A DNA stretch of 52,396 nucleotides from Blautia caecimuris. GTDB taxonomy: Bacteria; Bacillota; Clostridia; Lachnospirales; Lachnospiraceae. This document shows, piece after piece, positions 34,501 to 44,803 of this stretch; within the stretch, counting starts at the first letter, position 1; every line of letters begins with the position of its first letter. Location of the stretch: positions 1 to 52,396 of the forward strand of contig NZ_JANJZT010000027.1 in NCBI RefSeq assembly GCF_024622975.1, given 5' to 3'. The position numbers and the translations under genes were made by a program. Below the pieces are notes generated by a model. The model ran no database searches. It worked only from the letters and a program-made list of their open reading frames with translations, and was not told where the DNA came from.

Positions 34501-37500
34501 AAATCTTATCCAGGTACGTCGGCTGGGGAGGTCTTGCAGATGCATTTGATGAAACAAAAGCTGCATGGGAGACAGAATATCTGGAATTAAAGACAGTCCT
34601 TACACCAGAGGAATATGCTGCAGCCAGAGCTTCCACCTTAAATGCTCATTATACACAGCCGATTGTGATTGACAGTATGTATCAGGTGTTGGAGAATCTG
34701 GGATTTACAAAAGGAAATATCCTGGAGCCATCTATGGGAGTCGGGAACTTTTTTGGAATGCTTCCGGAGAATCTAAACCAGTCCAAACTTTATGGTGTGG
34801 AATTGGACAGCATCAGCGGCAGAATTGCAAAGCTGCTCTATCCTGATGCCAATATTCAGATCAAAGGTTTTGAGAAGACAGATTATCCCAATGATTTCTT
34901 TGACGTGACGATCGGAAATGTGCCATTTGGTGCATACAAGGTCAATGACCGTCAGTATGATCGCTTCAATTTCATGATTCATGATTACTTTCTTGCCAAA
35001 ACGATAGATCAGTTACGTCCAGGTGGTGTGGCTGCATTGATCACAACAAAGGGAACCATGGATAAAGCATCACCGGAAGTCCGGAAATATCTGGCAGAGC
35101 GGGCAGATCTGCTAGGAGCAATCCGACTTCCGAACACAGCTTTTAAGGCAAATGCAGGAACAGAAGTCAGTGCTGATATCCTGTTTTTTCAGAAGAGGGA
35201 AAGCCTTACGAAAGAAATGCCGGAATGGATAAATCTGGATAGTGATGTCAATGGTATTACAGTCAATCAGTATTTTGTTCAGCATCCTGAAATGATTTTG
35301 GGTGAGATGAAAGAAGTATCGGGTCCATATGGTATGGAAACAACCTGTATGCCGATAGAAGGTGCTGACCTTGAACTCCAGCTTGCAGAAGCGGTCAAGA
35401 ACATTCATGGAAACATGGTACCGGCAGTAGATGTGGAAACAGAACTGGATGAGATGCCAGAGAGTATTCCAGCAGATCCAAATGTCCGAAATTACAGCTA
35501 TACGGTGGTAGATGATCAGGTATATTACCGTGTCAACTCTTTGATGAATCAAGTGAAGATGCCTGCCGCTACTGCAGAACGTGTAAAAGGGATGGTTGCA
35601 ATCCGTGATACTGTCCGGGAGTTGATCGCCATGCAGATGGAGGAATCCGTCACAGACGAAGAAATCCAGAAACAGCAGGAGAAACTGAATCAGGTATATG
35701 ATACCTACACAGCAAAGTATGGAGTTATTGGAAATAATGCTAACAAACGTGCATTTTCCGATGACTCTTCTTATTGTCTGTTGTGTTCGTTGGAAGACTT
35801 AAACGAAGATGGAACATTGAAGCGAAAAGCGGATATGTTTACGAAACGAACCATCAAAAAGGCAGTGGCAGTAACCAGTGTAGAAACTGCGACAGAAGCA
35901 TTAGCATTATCTCTGAATGAAAAAGCAAAGGTTGATCTGTCCTATATGGCACAGCTGACCGGAAAAACAGAAGAAAAAATCACAGAGGAACTGGTTGGAG
36001 TTATCTTCAAAAATCCACTGACAGATCAGTGGGAGAGTGGAGATGAATATCTGTCAGGCAATGTCAGGGAGAAACTGAATACAGCAAGAACTTTTGCAGA
36101 GAACCACCCGGAATTTACACCGAATGTTCGTGCATTGGAGGCAGTTCAGCCAAGAAATCTGGAAGCATCTGAAATAGAAGTAAGGATTGGGGCAACCTGG
36201 ATTGAACCATCGGATTATCAGGACTTTATGCGGGAACTGCTTCATACCCCGTGGTATCTTGCACAGAAGGAAATACAGGTCAAATTCTCTGAGGTAAATG
36301 GTGAGTGGCGGATTACAGGAAAGAATGCCGACAGTCCGAGAAATGCGTTTGCTTATGCAACGTATGGAACTGAGAGAGCAAATGCCTATAAGATTTTGGA
36401 AGATACCCTGAACCTGAAAGATGTACGCATCTACGATAAGAGTGTCAATGAAAATGGTGATGAGATCCGTGTCCTCAATAAAAAAGAGACCATGCTGGCA
36501 TCACAGAAGCAGGATGCTTTGAAGGCTGCATTCCAAGATTGGATTTTCAAGGATCTGCAGAGGAGAGAAAGGCTGGTAAAAGTATATAATGAACGATTTA
36601 ACAGTATCCGTCCCCGTGAATATGATGGCAGTCATTTGACTTTCCCAGGAATGAATCCAGAAATAGAGCTTCGCCCGCATCAGAAAAATGCTGTTGCACA
36701 TCAGCTTTACGGAGAAAATGTGCTTCTGGCTCATGTAGTAGGAGCTGGGAAGACCTACGAGATGGTAGCGGCTGCAATGGAGAGCAAACGTCTGGGATTA
36801 TCACAGAAGAATTTATTTGTCGTGCCGAATCATCTGACAGAGCAATGGGGAGCAGAATTCCTGCAGTTATATCCGGGAGCCAATATCCTGGTAGCAACCA
36901 AGAAAGATTTTGAACCGGCGAACCGGAAAAAGTTCTGTGCCAGAATCGCTATGGGAAATTACGATGCTGTTATTATTGGTCATTCCCAGTTTGAGCGTAT
37001 ACCAATCTCTGATGAGAGGCAGGAAGCTATGCTGCGGAAGCAGATTGATGATTTGGAAATGGCGATTCAGAGTGCAAGGTATGAACAGGATGGCGGACGT
37101 TATACTGTCAAACAGATTGAAAAGACCAGAAAGACACTGCAGACAAGGCTGGAAAAACTGAATCAGAAAGAGAAAAAAGATCAGGTAGTTACGTTTGAAG
37201 AACTGGGAGTGGATCATTTGTATGTAGATGAAGCACACAGCTATAAAAACGCATTCCTTTATACAAAAATGAGAAATGTAGCCGGGATTGCACAGAACGA
37301 AGCACAGAAGTCAGCAGATATGTTCAATAAATGTCAGTATCTGGACGAGATTACCGGAGAAAAAGGCATTACCTTTGCTACGGGCACACCGATCAGCAAT
37401 AGTATGACGGAATTATATGTTATGCAGAGGTATCTGCAGAACAGTAAATTACAAAATATGGGACTGGGACTGTTTGATTCCTGGGCCTCCACTTTTGGAG

Positions 37501-39221
37501 AGGTAGTTACGAGCATTGAACTTGCGCCGGAAGGAACAGGCTACCGTGCAAAGTCAAGATTTGCAAGATTTTATAATATTCCGGAACTGATGAATATGTT
37601 TAAGGAGATTGCAGATATTAAGACTTCTGATCAGTTAAAACTTCCTGTGCCGGAAGCGGAATATGAAACAGTGGTGCTGAAACCAACGGAACAGCAGAAA
37701 GAAATCGTAGAAAGCCTTGGAGAACGTGCAGAAGTTGTCAGAAATGGTGGGGTAGATGCCTCCGTTGATAATATGCTGAAAATCACCAATGATGGAAGAA
37801 AGTTAGCATTGGATCAGCGTTTAGTGAACGAATTATTGCCGGATAATCCAGAAAGCAAGATATCAGTCTGTGCAGAGAAAAGCTATGAAATCTGGAAAGA
37901 CACAGCAGCACAGAAATCAGCACAATTGATTTTCTGTGATTTGAGTACACCGAAAGGCGATGGCAGTTTCAATGTTTATGATGACTTGAAGCAGAAACTG
38001 ATTGGGAAAGGTGTACCGGAAAAAGAGATTGCTTTTATTCATGATGCAAATACAGAAGCAAAGAAGACGGAGCTGTTTGGAAAAGTAAAATCCGGACAGG
38101 TTCGTTTTTTGATTGGTTCTACAGCAAAGATGGGTGCAGGAACCAATGTGCAGGATCGTCTGATTGCTCTGCATCATCTGGATATTGGCTGGAAACCATC
38201 TGATCTGGAGCAGAGGGAAGGACGTATCATCCGTCAGGGAAACCATAATAAAAAGGTTCATATCTTCCGATATGTAACTGAATCCACATTCGACAGCTAC
38301 ATGTGGCAGCTGATCGAGAACAAGCAGAAATTCATTTCTCAAATTATGACCAGTAAAGCACCTGTGCGAAGCTGTGAAGATGTGGATGAAGCGGCACTTT
38401 CCTATGCAGAGGTCAAGGCACTGGCAACCGGAAATCCGGCAGTTAAAGAGAAGATGGCATTGGATGTGGACGTGGCAAAATTAAAACTTTTAAAAGCCAA
38501 CCACATGAATAACCAGTACCGCCTGGAGGATGATATTGCAAGAAATATTCCGCAACAGATTGCAAAACTGACAGAGATCATTGACAGCTACAAGGCAGAC
38601 ATCGCTCATTTTTCTGAGTATAAAATCACAGATCCGGAGCAGTTTTCTATGGAAGTCGGTGGCAAAGTATTTACAGAAAAGAAAGAAGCAGGAGCAGCAC
38701 TTCTGGCAGTCTGCAAAGACATTAAGTCTGTGGATGCAGCTATGGATATTGGAAGCTATCAGGGATTTAACATGAGAATCCAATTCGACAGTTGGAGCAA
38801 AGAGTTTATCCTGTCTGTAAAGCATGAATCGGTAGCTAAAGTTCGATTGGGAGCCGATGCTCTAGGAAATATCACTCGTATCAATAATCTTTTAGAAAGT
38901 TATCCGGAGAAACTGGCAGAAGCAGAACAACGGCTGGAAACGGTACAGGAGCAGATGACAAACGCCAAAGAGGAAGTCGGGAAGCCATTTCCAAAAGAAG
39001 AGGAACTGAACCAAAAACTGGAGCGGCTGTCAGAGTTAAATGCACTTCTCAATATGGATGAACGGGAAGATACAGAAACAGAGCAGTCGGAATCAAAAGA
39101 GAAAGAAGAAAGACCGGCACGAGGTTCTATCCATGAGAAACTGCAGATTTATAAAGAAAAGAGTCAGCGGGAAAGTGAAACTGGCAAGGAAACCAGAAAA
39201 CGGGACTTCGGTCTGGAATAA
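31539..39221 (+). CDS. Methylase/SNF2-type helicase polyprotein of conjugative elements
   Basis: This 2560-residue protein starts [20 protein letters not shown] with an ArdC-like N-terminal domain (residues 1-110, [15 protein letters not shown]). A disordered Arg/Gln/Ser-rich linker follows near 290-405, then two related blocks ([10 protein letters not shown] near 470 and [10 protein letters not shown] near 690), an adenine methylase-like fold with [11 protein letters not shown] near 1061 but GNVPFG where NPPY is expected near 1125, and a superfamily 2 helicase with HVVGAGKT near 1731, VDEAH near 1894 and [10 protein letters not shown] near 2223. It matches the LtrC-like proteins of Tn1549-type elements, thought to process or protect transferred DNA. 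The complete tnpV-like gene at 32416-32760 lies in another frame inside the linker. Confidence 0.9.
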   Translation: MANKLYAMEQLTEEVAKDVAASPQEWMRFLNTASRLYKYTFPEQLLIYAQRPEATAVASMEIWNQKMYRWIKKGSKGIALIDNTSGPKTKLRYVFDVQDTYKVRNLGKDPQLWNLPVEGEQLVADYLQEQLSLEETEGGLAEILHQAAKESMQEWLPDALEELRMDVTGTFLEELDEQNQEVEFRELMTNSVWYLLMNRCGLDVQEYQDAEDFRHITDFNQLKILGHLGSAVNEISRPVLMQIGRYVLNDLENDLKTVAKEKEVVYNEFNTLIRESKTNNTENRAENKEETDYERDQLQPERSVSDSRYQPGRDKRNHREVRNDEERVSEKSQGSQVQHSDTAEPSGQSSDGDRQSGKTESRQPDERTSGERSGTRQDGRHNGMDQTHEPDQSTGRGTGNSGDYLQLSLFPTEEEQLGEIRKAAAALEQPAAFLISDEVVDHILRTGSGQKNTLFHITARLIEGLDNEEMQSFLKDEYGTGGKGFTIDNQKISIWYDNDGIRIRRGDSARRNFDRIVTWEEAADRIRDMYEEGNYVDNLISNNAIEQEQKEMTDLLALHFRDTNRNTEEYRSYTDWQDTIRNAWTDPEGKKEIYQQFEWLQADMNENPSNYHRWEIQHNPEYFQRYKDLQRDRSWVDQQFKVERPALSFITQDEIDAVLRRGGITAGGRNRIYEYFMEHHDMKDAAEFLKNEYGTGGSSPGIPGAGASDASHDAKGLKLAKGKIGSPEVEVLLKWNKVAERVRQLIRTDDYLSPEEMEKYEERQEAQKLADLEEAQQMLGEQQEQDTLTAEDITDLQLVDSKYMSGTRTTIHDFDCKVKGEENQLQYTLEYHDDGEGFTIHTEKDDIWNRMSTQELERLDVKLGQEVLYYHYHNKTVNADSLDKLREIREEIMEEESSYFTAVSNRVWTDYDKKEKELSGEVEVSEEKESLEEINGISEPIPATNFHITDDELGQGTAKEKFRANIMAIQLLKKCEDENRNATPEEQEILSRYVGWGGLADAFDETKAAWETEYLELKTVLTPEEYAAARASTLNAHYTQPIVIDSMYQVLENLGFTKGNILEPSMGVGNFFGMLPENLNQSKLYGVELDSISGRIAKLLYPDANIQIKGFEKTDYPNDFFDVTIGNVPFGAYKVNDRQYDRFNFMIHDYFLAKTIDQLRPGGVAALITTKGTMDKASPEVRKYLAERADLLGAIRLPNTAFKANAGTEVSADILFFQKRESLTKEMPEWINLDSDVNGITVNQYFVQHPEMILGEMKEVSGPYGMETTCMPIEGADLELQLAEAVKNIHGNMVPAVDVETELDEMPESIPADPNVRNYSYTVVDDQVYYRVNSLMNQVKMPAATAERVKGMVAIRDTVRELIAMQMEESVTDEEIQKQQEKLNQVYDTYTAKYGVIGNNANKRAFSDDSSYCLLCSLEDLNEDGTLKRKADMFTKRTIKKAVAVTSVETATEALALSLNEKAKVDLSYMAQLTGKTEEKITEELVGVIFKNPLTDQWESGDEYLSGNVREKLNTARTFAENHPEFTPNVRALEAVQPRNLEASEIEVRIGATWIEPSDYQDFMRELLHTPWYLAQKEIQVKFSEVNGEWRITGKNADSPRNAFAYATYGTERANAYKILEDTLNLKDVRIYDKSVNENGDEIRVLNKKETMLASQKQDALKAAFQDWIFKDLQRRERLVKVYNERFNSIRPREYDGSHLTFPGMNPEIELRPHQKNAVAHQLYGENVLLAHVVGAGKTYEMVAAAMESKRLGLSQKNLFVVPNHLTEQWGAEFLQLYPGANILVATKKDFEPANRKKFCARIAMGNYDAVIIGHSQFERIPISDERQEAMLRKQIDDLEMAIQSARYEQDGGRYTVKQIEKTRKTLQTRLEKLNQKEKKDQVVTFEELGVDHLYVDEAHSYKNAFLYTKMRNVAGIAQNEAQKSADMFNKCQYLDEITGEKGITFATGTPISNSMTELYVMQRYLQNSKLQNMGLGLFDSWASTFGEVVTSIELAPEGTGYRAKSRFARFYNIPELMNMFKEIADIKTSDQLKLPVPEAEYETVVLKPTEQQKEIVESLGERAEVVRNGGVDASVDNMLKITNDGRKLALDQRLVNELLPDNPESKISVCAEKSYEIWKDTAAQKSAQLIFCDLSTPKGDGSFNVYDDLKQKLIGKGVPEKEIAFIHDANTEAKKTELFGKVKSGQVRFLIGSTAKMGAGTNVQDRLIALHHLDIGWKPSDLEQREGRIIRQGNHNKKVHIFRYVTESTFDSYMWQLIENKQKFISQIMTSKAPVRSCEDVDEAALSYAEVKALATGNPAVKEKMALDVDVAKLKLLKANHMNNQYRLEDDIARNIPQQIAKLTEIIDSYKADIAHFSEYKITDPEQFSMEVGGKVFTEKKEAGAALLAVCKDIKSVDAAMDIGSYQGFNMRIQFDSWSKEFILSVKHESVAKVRLGADALGNITRINNLLESYPEKLAEAEQRLETVQEQMTNAKEEVGKPFPKEEELNQKLERLSELNALLNMDEREDTETEQSESKEKEERPARGSIHEKLQIYKEKSQRESETGKETRKRDFGLE
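32416..32760 (+). CDS. tnpV: TnpV-like protein nested inside the methylase/helicase gene
   Basis: A 114-residue frame, shifted by one base relative to the surrounding gene, starts [20 protein letters not shown] with AAGGAGGAAAC directly upstream. It contains [17 protein letters not shown], then [32 protein letters not shown] and a final IQEIIYS. That series of motifs is the TnpV family of small transposon proteins, at about the usual full length. In the large gene the same bases encode only low-complexity linker. The good ribosome binding site, the full-length family match and the disordered host frame together argue that this is a real overlapping gene. TnpV function is not established; relatives accompany Tn4451-type and Tn1549-type elements. 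Confidence 0.82.
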   Translation: MREISYSQNGAYQIPDISLEETRGTIGKYGMMRKEYLRNHKVARFNILTLQNRLDSHLMEIDSQARQRVDNLMNELLEKDPAPDKMADTMAWTRHMNQIKAQAEELVIQEIIYS

Positions 39222-39230
39222 ATAGGAAAG

Positions 39231-39277
39231 ATGGCATAATTTGGTAGAAGAAGGTTCTGTCGGTTATGCCATTTTTT
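39231..39277 (+). terminator. Intrinsic terminator after the methylase/helicase gene
   Basis: ATGGCATAA (39231-39239) pairs perfectly with TTATGCCAT (39264-39272) and is followed by a T run. It lies between the stop of the 2560-residue protein gene and the AGGAGG of the YodL-domain gene. Confidence 0.75.
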
Positions 39278-39297
39278 AGAACACAGGAGGAATTTAT

Positions 39298-42054
39298 ATG
39301 GCAAGAAACAGGATAACGGGCAGAGAAACACAGAAAATGCAGGAATTTACGCAGGAACAGATCAGTCAGGCAGAGCGTAGAGGCATAGAATTTCCAACAG
39401 ATGTAAAAGAACAGCTTTTTGAATATGCGAATCTGATTGGTGAGGAAGAGAAAATTAGGACCCTGGTAAGAAATCTGGCAGATGCATTGAGCCAGGCAGA
39501 TGAAGAAGGGGGAGAGGATTTGCTGGATGACGCAAAAATGGATATTCAAGAACTGCCGGATCCAACCATAGGTAAGCTAGAATTACGTGACTATGGATAT
39601 ACAGCAGAAGATATGGTACCGCTTAGAAAAGAAGCAGCTTTGGATTATCACAGAATGGGTTCTAAGATTTATTGCCTTGGAAGTGATGGCAGTAAAGGTG
39701 AATATGCGAGTAAAGAAATGATACAGGCGCATGAAGGTCTGTTTGGAATGGAATCGAAGATGTGGGAACGGATAGAGGAGAATGATCTGGATTATGCCGA
39801 TGAAGATTTTGGAGTATTTCAGGAGCCTATGAGTGTGCTCAATCAGAAAGAAGCACTGAAATTATACGATGCCGGAGCAGATATTTATTTGATTACTAAT
39901 TTTTCATCACCGATCTATGTCACGGAACGCATGGAAATTGAACGAGGACCAGAACATTATCAGATGTCCATGGCAGAACTGGAGCGTTTCCGTAACCTGG
40001 AATGGAAAATGCAGAAATATCCACAGATTCAGTCTTTGAAAGAGGCAAACCTGTTGTTAGGAACAAGGCGAACCTTTGGTATTTATCAGATCAAGGATGA
40101 TTCACCGGGCGAAAACTATGCATTTATGAATATGCGCTTTATTGAAAGTCATGGTATGCAGATAAAAAAAGAAGATTATAAGCTGGTCTATGTTGGCGAA
40201 TTACTGGGAAATATGTCACTGGATGATATTTTTGAAAGATTCAACATTGACAGACCGGAAGACTTCCGGGGACATTCCCTGTCGGTCAGTGATATCGTGG
40301 TTCTGAATGACGGAGAAAATGTAACCGCTCATTTTGTAGACAGTATCAGTTTTGAACAGCTGGATTCTTTCCTGAATCTGGAAGAGCAGGTTCTTAGTGA
40401 ACTGGCATATGAGGTGGGAGAACGTTACTTTGCTATTCAGAGGACAGAAGAAGGATATGATTATTCCTTTTATGATGAAGATTTCCGTCTGCTGGATGGT
40501 GGAGTCTATGAGAATGATGAAATTTCTATTGAAGAAGCGGCAGAGGAACTTTTGGAAGACGAAGGCTGGACTGGAGAACACATCCGTGGGGATTATGATC
40601 AGTTGATGGAAAAGGTAGAAGAAATGGATGAGGTTGTAATGGCAGAGATTCAGAAAAGCCAGGGCGAATATAAGCCTTTAGCAAAGGTGGAGGAACTGGA
40701 AGAGGCGAATTATAACATGATTGATAACGTCCTCAACAATATGCCACCGAAGAAAGAGCCTTATCTGGAATACTTTGCCACAGAATGCGATGAGTTCCAT
40801 GACATGGGAGCTTATGAAAAAAGTACCGATGTTAATCAGATAGCTGCAGTCTATGAAAAATATAGGGAGAATCCAGAAACAGCTTATCTGGGATGCTCAA
40901 TGGGAATTATCTATCGTGATCCGGAAGACAGTTACTATGATGAAGCCGAATTTGCAATCGTTAAAGGAAATACCGTACTTGGAAATCTGATGGATGATGT
41001 TCGATTTTATGGAGAACTTGCACTGGTACGGGAAGGAATTGAAAAAATCCATGAAGCATTGCCGGATTATAAGTATGTACCGATGAGGAATGTCCGAGAA
41101 GCAATGTATCCAGAAAAGATGACCACAGAACAGCTGGCAGAGGCACTGGATGAGATTGCAGAAGCTTTTGATCCGTATGAGTATCGAGATAATGTGGAGA
41201 TGGGAGAAAATACGGTACAGGAAGTAATGCTGGATTTACAAAGCGGTAATATTCATTCCTATATTTCGTATCTGAAGGATATTGTAGACGAAGAATGCGA
41301 CCTGTCTGTTCGTTCAGGTGTATTGATAGAAAGACTGAAAGCCTATGAACCTGAACTTCCAAAGGATATGGAACCGATGGTGTATGTGAATTATTGTGAG
41401 AAAAGTGAGCTGGGGAATCCAAGATGCCAGAAGTTATCTGATTTGGATTCAAGAACCGTAGAACAGGACAAAGCCTGGTATGCTGATCGTGATCCCAACA
41501 CCAACGAACCAAAAACGACAGCACAGATGTTTTTTACAGTATATTATGCTGAGAAGGGCGACAAGATGCTGCATCATTTTCAAGGTAAGATAGACATTGG
41601 TAGCGGAAACGGCGGTATCATCAGTCAGTTAAAGATGCAGAATGAAATGAAATTGACAGATGAAAGCTGGATTAGCTATCAGCAAGGAAAAGGTAATGAA
41701 GAGTATCAGAAGTATATGGAAGATCTGACGGATATGCAGAATCATGTACTGCCGTATTTGCAGAGCTTTTGCAGTCTGGAAGAAAAAGGTGTGAAGGAGA
41801 GACGAGAACAGCAGGTGGCAGAGATAAATGAGAGCAGAGAGGCTGTGCCAAGAGCTGGCGTTGAAATAAATACAGCAGTTAAGGACGCAGGGAAAGCAGA
41901 AAGAAAGGCAGTAGCACAGAAAAAGGCAATGACAGGAAAAGAGAAGAAACCGTCAATCCATGAACGCTTGGAAATCAATAAGAGAATCATCCAGGAAAAA
42001 CAGGGAAAAGATAAGCCGGAGAGAGGAGCTGATATGGGTGTAAGAACAGTGTAG
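39298..42054 (+). CDS. YodL-domain large polyvalent protein
   Basis: This 918-residue acidic soluble protein begins MARNRITGRETQKMQEFTQE. A YodL-type domain lies near residues 250-345 (TRRTFGIYQIKDDSPGENYA, then YVGELLGNMSLDDIFERFN and SLSVSDIVVLN). A second region near 465-590 (EYFATECDEFHDMG, VYEKYRENPETAYLGCSMG) looks like a further polyvalent-protein domain. The C-terminal 90 residues are basic and helical and share KKPSIHERLEINKRI with the tail style of the two preceding large proteins ([12 protein letters not shown] and GGIHGRLEKAK). Proteins of this type follow the methylase/helicase in Tn1549-like elements. Function unknown, possibly DNA protection after transfer. An intron remnant abuts its 3' end. 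Confidence 0.8.
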   Translation: MARNRITGRETQKMQEFTQEQISQAERRGIEFPTDVKEQLFEYANLIGEEEKIRTLVRNLADALSQADEEGGEDLLDDAKMDIQELPDPTIGKLELRDYGYTAEDMVPLRKEAALDYHRMGSKIYCLGSDGSKGEYASKEMIQAHEGLFGMESKMWERIEENDLDYADEDFGVFQEPMSVLNQKEALKLYDAGADIYLITNFSSPIYVTERMEIERGPEHYQMSMAELERFRNLEWKMQKYPQIQSLKEANLLLGTRRTFGIYQIKDDSPGENYAFMNMRFIESHGMQIKKEDYKLVYVGELLGNMSLDDIFERFNIDRPEDFRGHSLSVSDIVVLNDGENVTAHFVDSISFEQLDSFLNLEEQVLSELAYEVGERYFAIQRTEEGYDYSFYDEDFRLLDGGVYENDEISIEEAAEELLEDEGWTGEHIRGDYDQLMEKVEEMDEVVMAEIQKSQGEYKPLAKVEELEEANYNMIDNVLNNMPPKKEPYLEYFATECDEFHDMGAYEKSTDVNQIAAVYEKYRENPETAYLGCSMGIIYRDPEDSYYDEAEFAIVKGNTVLGNLMDDVRFYGELALVREGIEKIHEALPDYKYVPMRNVREAMYPEKMTTEQLAEALDEIAEAFDPYEYRDNVEMGENTVQEVMLDLQSGNIHSYISYLKDIVDEECDLSVRSGVLIERLKAYEPELPKDMEPMVYVNYCEKSELGNPRCQKLSDLDSRTVEQDKAWYADRDPNTNEPKTTAQMFFTVYYAEKGDKMLHHFQGKIDIGSGNGGIISQLKMQNEMKLTDESWISYQQGKGNEEYQKYMEDLTDMQNHVLPYLQSFCSLEEKGVKERREQQVAEINESREAVPRAGVEINTAVKDAGKAERKAVAQKKAMTGKEKKPSIHERLEINKRIIQEKQGKDKPERGADMGVRTV

Positions 42055-42253
42055 AGAGGGAGTCAGATGATGTCATAGTAGGTGTGACAGCCGAAGGACT
42101 GAAACGATTTATAGTACGAAACGTTATTAAGAGAATCATGCGTTAGCCAGAAATCAGATGGATGTGAAAAGTAGGAACGTAACCGAGGGATAATGTCTGT
42201 ATCGAGAGGGGTGATGTGCATGAATTTTGTGATAAGCAGAGGAGTAACAACAA
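42055..42253 (+). other. Probable 5' RNA part of a decayed group II intron
   Basis: About 200 bases without a gene precede the reverse-transcriptase remnant and directly follow the stop of the YodL-domain gene. The base composition and short self-complementary segments are as expected for intron domains I to III, for example GTGATGTGCATGAATTTTG before a GGAGTAACAACA start site. I cannot place the exact intron 5' end; GTGTAAG at about 42035-42041 is one candidate, inside the last codons of the upstream gene. If so, that gene has lost its original last codons. Confidence 0.4.
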
Positions 42254-43573
42254 ATGGAATTAATAGATGTGATTACATCAAAGGAAAATTTAAACAGAGC
42301 CTATAAGAAAGTAGTGGAAAATAAAGGTGCAAGTGGCGTTGACAGAATGAATGTCGAAGAACTTGGTGCATATATCAGGGACAATAAAGATGAAATTATC
42401 CGTTCAATTAGAAACCGAACCTATATGCCAAAGCCAGTACGCCGAGTTTATATTCCAAAGGATAATGGAAAACAAAGACCATTGGGAATCCCGACGGTTT
42501 TGGAGCGAGTGATATAACAAGCTACTATTGCTCAACCTGTTATAGACATTTATGAGGAAATATTCAGTGAGTTTAGTTATGGTTTCAGACCAGGAAGAGG
42601 TTGCCATGATGCCATAAAACAAGCATTGGAATATCTGAACGAGGGATATGAATGGGTCATAGACATTGATATAGAGCAATTCTTTGATAACGTAAATCAT
42701 GACAAATTAATTCAGATACTTAGAGAGCAAGTAAATGACAGTACCACACTGAACCTGATTCGGAAATATCTGAAAGCGAGGGTAATGGAAAAAGGACTGG
42801 AAAGAGCCACGACAAGCGGTGTGCCACAGGGCGGCTTATGCCGAGTTCAGAAAGTAAACGCGCTGATAGAACCTAAGAATACTGGATGTATCTCGGCATA
42901 ACATCTATCTCGTCATAAGGTGGGGGTGATTAGTCCGGTACTTGCAAATCTATTTCTGCACTATGTATTTGATGATTTTATGGTAAAAGAGTTCCCGAGT
43001 ATTCCGTGGGCAAGATATGCGGATGATGGGATTGCGCATTGTGTATCCCTGAAACAGGCAAAATATCTTCAGCGCAGACTGCTGGAGCGCTTTGTAGGTT
43101 TTGGACTGGAATTAAATATGGAAAAGACAAGGATTGTGTATTGTAAAGATGATGACCGCAAAGGGAAACATGAACATACATCCTTTGACTTCCTGGAATA
43201 TACATTCAGACCAAGGCATGCAAAGAACAAATACGGTAAGTTCTTTACCAACTTTCTGCCGGCAATGAGTGAAAAGGCAAAGAAAGCCATACGAAAGGTT
43301 GTCCGAGGATGGAAGTTACAGTTCAAGCCAGATAAAGACCTGTGGGATATAGCAAATATGTTCAATAAGCAGATACAGGGATGGATTAACTATTATACGC
43401 ATTTCTATAAATCAGAAATATATGAGGTTCTAAGATACATCAACGGGCGGTTGGTCTATTGGACAAGACAAGAAGAAAGTACAAGAACCGAAAACAGGAA
43501 ATTGTATTTGCTGAGGCACTATATACAGGAAGGTAGATCCCCCTTGATTGGCCAAAATCAAGCTTCTTTTTGA
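42254..43573 (+). pseudogene. Chimeric group II intron reverse transcriptase, inactivated
   Basis: One frame runs the whole length but is broken three times. TAA at 42515-42517 replaces a glutamine codon (ERVI stop QATIAQ). A TAA at 42899-42901 lies in a 90-nt insert. A tandem ACAAG duplication at 43463-43472 shifts the frame, after which the expected TRRKYKNRKQ tail continues in another frame to TAG 43534-43536. The N-terminal half (MELIDVITSKENLNRAYKKV to TSGVPQGG) resembles bacterial class C intron proteins. The C-terminal half (VISPVLANLFLHYVFDDFM, ARYADDGIAHC, FDFLEYTFRPR) resembles another class, closest to class D as I know it. No domain V follows, so the intron cannot splice. Confidence 0.85.
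42835..42924. repeat. 90-nt palindromic insert at the PQGG motif
   Basis: The insert splits the codons for PQGG and VISP. TTATGCCGAG (42836-42845) is perfectly complementary to CTCGGCATAA (42892-42901), and a third related copy, CTCGTCATAAG, lies at 42909-42919. Removing bases 42835-42924 restores GGC-GGG-GTG-ATT in frame. The length is a multiple of three, but the insert carries an in-frame TAA. It could be a small mobile remnant or the scar of the recombination that joined the two halves. Confidence 0.65.
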
Positions 43574-43876
43574 CTGAACAGAAGAAATGATTACAAAAGC
43601 AGAGTCTGGATACAAATTTCTTATTTCATTTTTGGCGTGGGGAATAAGAATTATTTCACTTACTATGATTTAGGGAATGCGCAGTTGTGGAATTGTGGAG
43701 GCATCCATCTTACTGTGCGTGGACTATATAAATACACTAATATATGGTATCACAAATATTATTTTTACACAGTCAAAAAAAAACAGCTTGCAGTCAGATT
43801 TCCACAAATTACATTTTTAGTGGTAGGATAAATTGCATAAAAAGATATGGAGTTATAAAGTGTAGAGGAAAAAGTG
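43574..43876. other. Junction and upstream region of the lantibiotic cluster
   Basis: No convincing gene is present. An open frame at 43637-43831 has no good ribosome binding site and no family resemblance. Bases 43591-43615 hold TTACAAAAGCAGA and GATACAA, also found before lanM, so the promoter of the lanFEG operon may lie here. Base composition becomes clearly more AT-rich from about 43600 onward, which marks the boundary of the cluster. Confidence 0.45.
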
Positions 43877-44803
43877 ATGAATGACCTTATTATTGAAACA
43901 TCAAATTTAACAAAAGTTTACGGAAAACAAAAAGCTGTTGATAATCTGAATTTACATATTTATAAAGGGAAGATTTATGGTTTGTTGGGCCGAAATGGTG
44001 CGGGTAAAACAACTACAATGAAAATGATATTAGATTTGATTTCACCTAGTAGTGGAAATGTATATTTATGGGGAAAAGAAATTAGTAGTAATAAGAGTAC
44101 TATTTTATCAAATGTCGGGAGTTTAATTGAAGCTCCAGGGTTTTATCATAATCTTACCGCAAGAGAAAATTTGGAAATATTCGCATCGCTCCGAAAGATA
44201 GAGAATAAAGAGAGTTCTATAAAAAAATGTTTGGAACTTGTGGGACTTTCCTATAACGATAAAAAAACTTTTTCACAATATTCCATGGGAATGAAACAAA
44301 GGTTAGCAATAGCGTTGACTATTATGCATAATCCTGATTTACTCATACTGGATGAACCAACAAATGGTTTAGACCCTATCGGAATATATGAAATGAGAAA
44401 ATTTATTAGGAATCTTTGTGAGCAAGAGAAAAAAACAATATTAATATCAACGCATATCCTATCGGAAATTGAATTGTTGGCAGATGATATCGGAATTATT
44501 GATCAAGGTAAATTAATAATGGAAAACACTAAGGAAGATATAAAAAAAATGAGACAGGAGTATATTGAGGTTAGTGTTTTAAATATTGAAATGGCAAAAA
44601 GTATTTTAAATGAATTATCATATGTTCATGATTACGAAGTTGTATCAGGAAATAAGATACGAATCCCAGAAAAAGGTGTGATTCCATATAAACTAAATGA
44701 AGATTTAATTACTAATAAAATTGAGGTGAATGAAATTCATTTGGTTAGAGAATCAATGGAGGAGTTTTTTGTTAAGGTTACTGGGGGAGAGGGAATTGCT
44801 TAG
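43877..44803 (+). CDS. lanF: Lantibiotic immunity ABC transporter ATPase (LanF)
   Basis: This ATPase of about 308 residues has Walker A LLGRNGAGKTTT near residues 37-48, signature QYSMGMKQRLAIAL near 136-149, Walker B LLILDEPTNGLDP near 155-167 and the switch histidine in LISTHILSEIE near 190. It belongs to the BcrA/LanF group with a C-terminal extension. LanFEG transporters expel the lantibiotic from the producer membrane. GAGG lies upstream; GTG at 43874 and ATG at 43877 are both possible starts. The last codons overlap the TTG start of the next gene, so ATPase and permease are translationally coupled. Confidence 0.9.
   Translation: MNDLIIETSNLTKVYGKQKAVDNLNLHIYKGKIYGLLGRNGAGKTTTMKMILDLISPSSGNVYLWGKEISSNKSTILSNVGSLIEAPGFYHNLTARENLEIFASLRKIENKESSIKKCLELVGLSYNDKKTFSQYSMGMKQRLAIALTIMHNPDLLILDEPTNGLDPIGIYEMRKFIRNLCEQEKKTILISTHILSEIELLADDIGIIDQGKLIMENTKEDIKKMRQEYIEVSVLNIEMAKSILNELSYVHDYEVVSGNKIRIPEKGVIPYKLNEDLITNKIEVNEIHLVRESMEEFFVKVTGGEGIA

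Noticed and set aside
42254..43573. Stop-codon readthrough or recoding in the second intron reverse transcriptase
   Set aside because: Two stops, a frameshifting duplication and a missing domain V point to decay rather than recoding.
43637..43831. A 64-codon open frame before the lantibiotic cluster as a possible second precursor
   Set aside because: It lacks a ribosome binding site, a leader with a double-glycine-type site, and a Cys/Ser/Thr-rich core.
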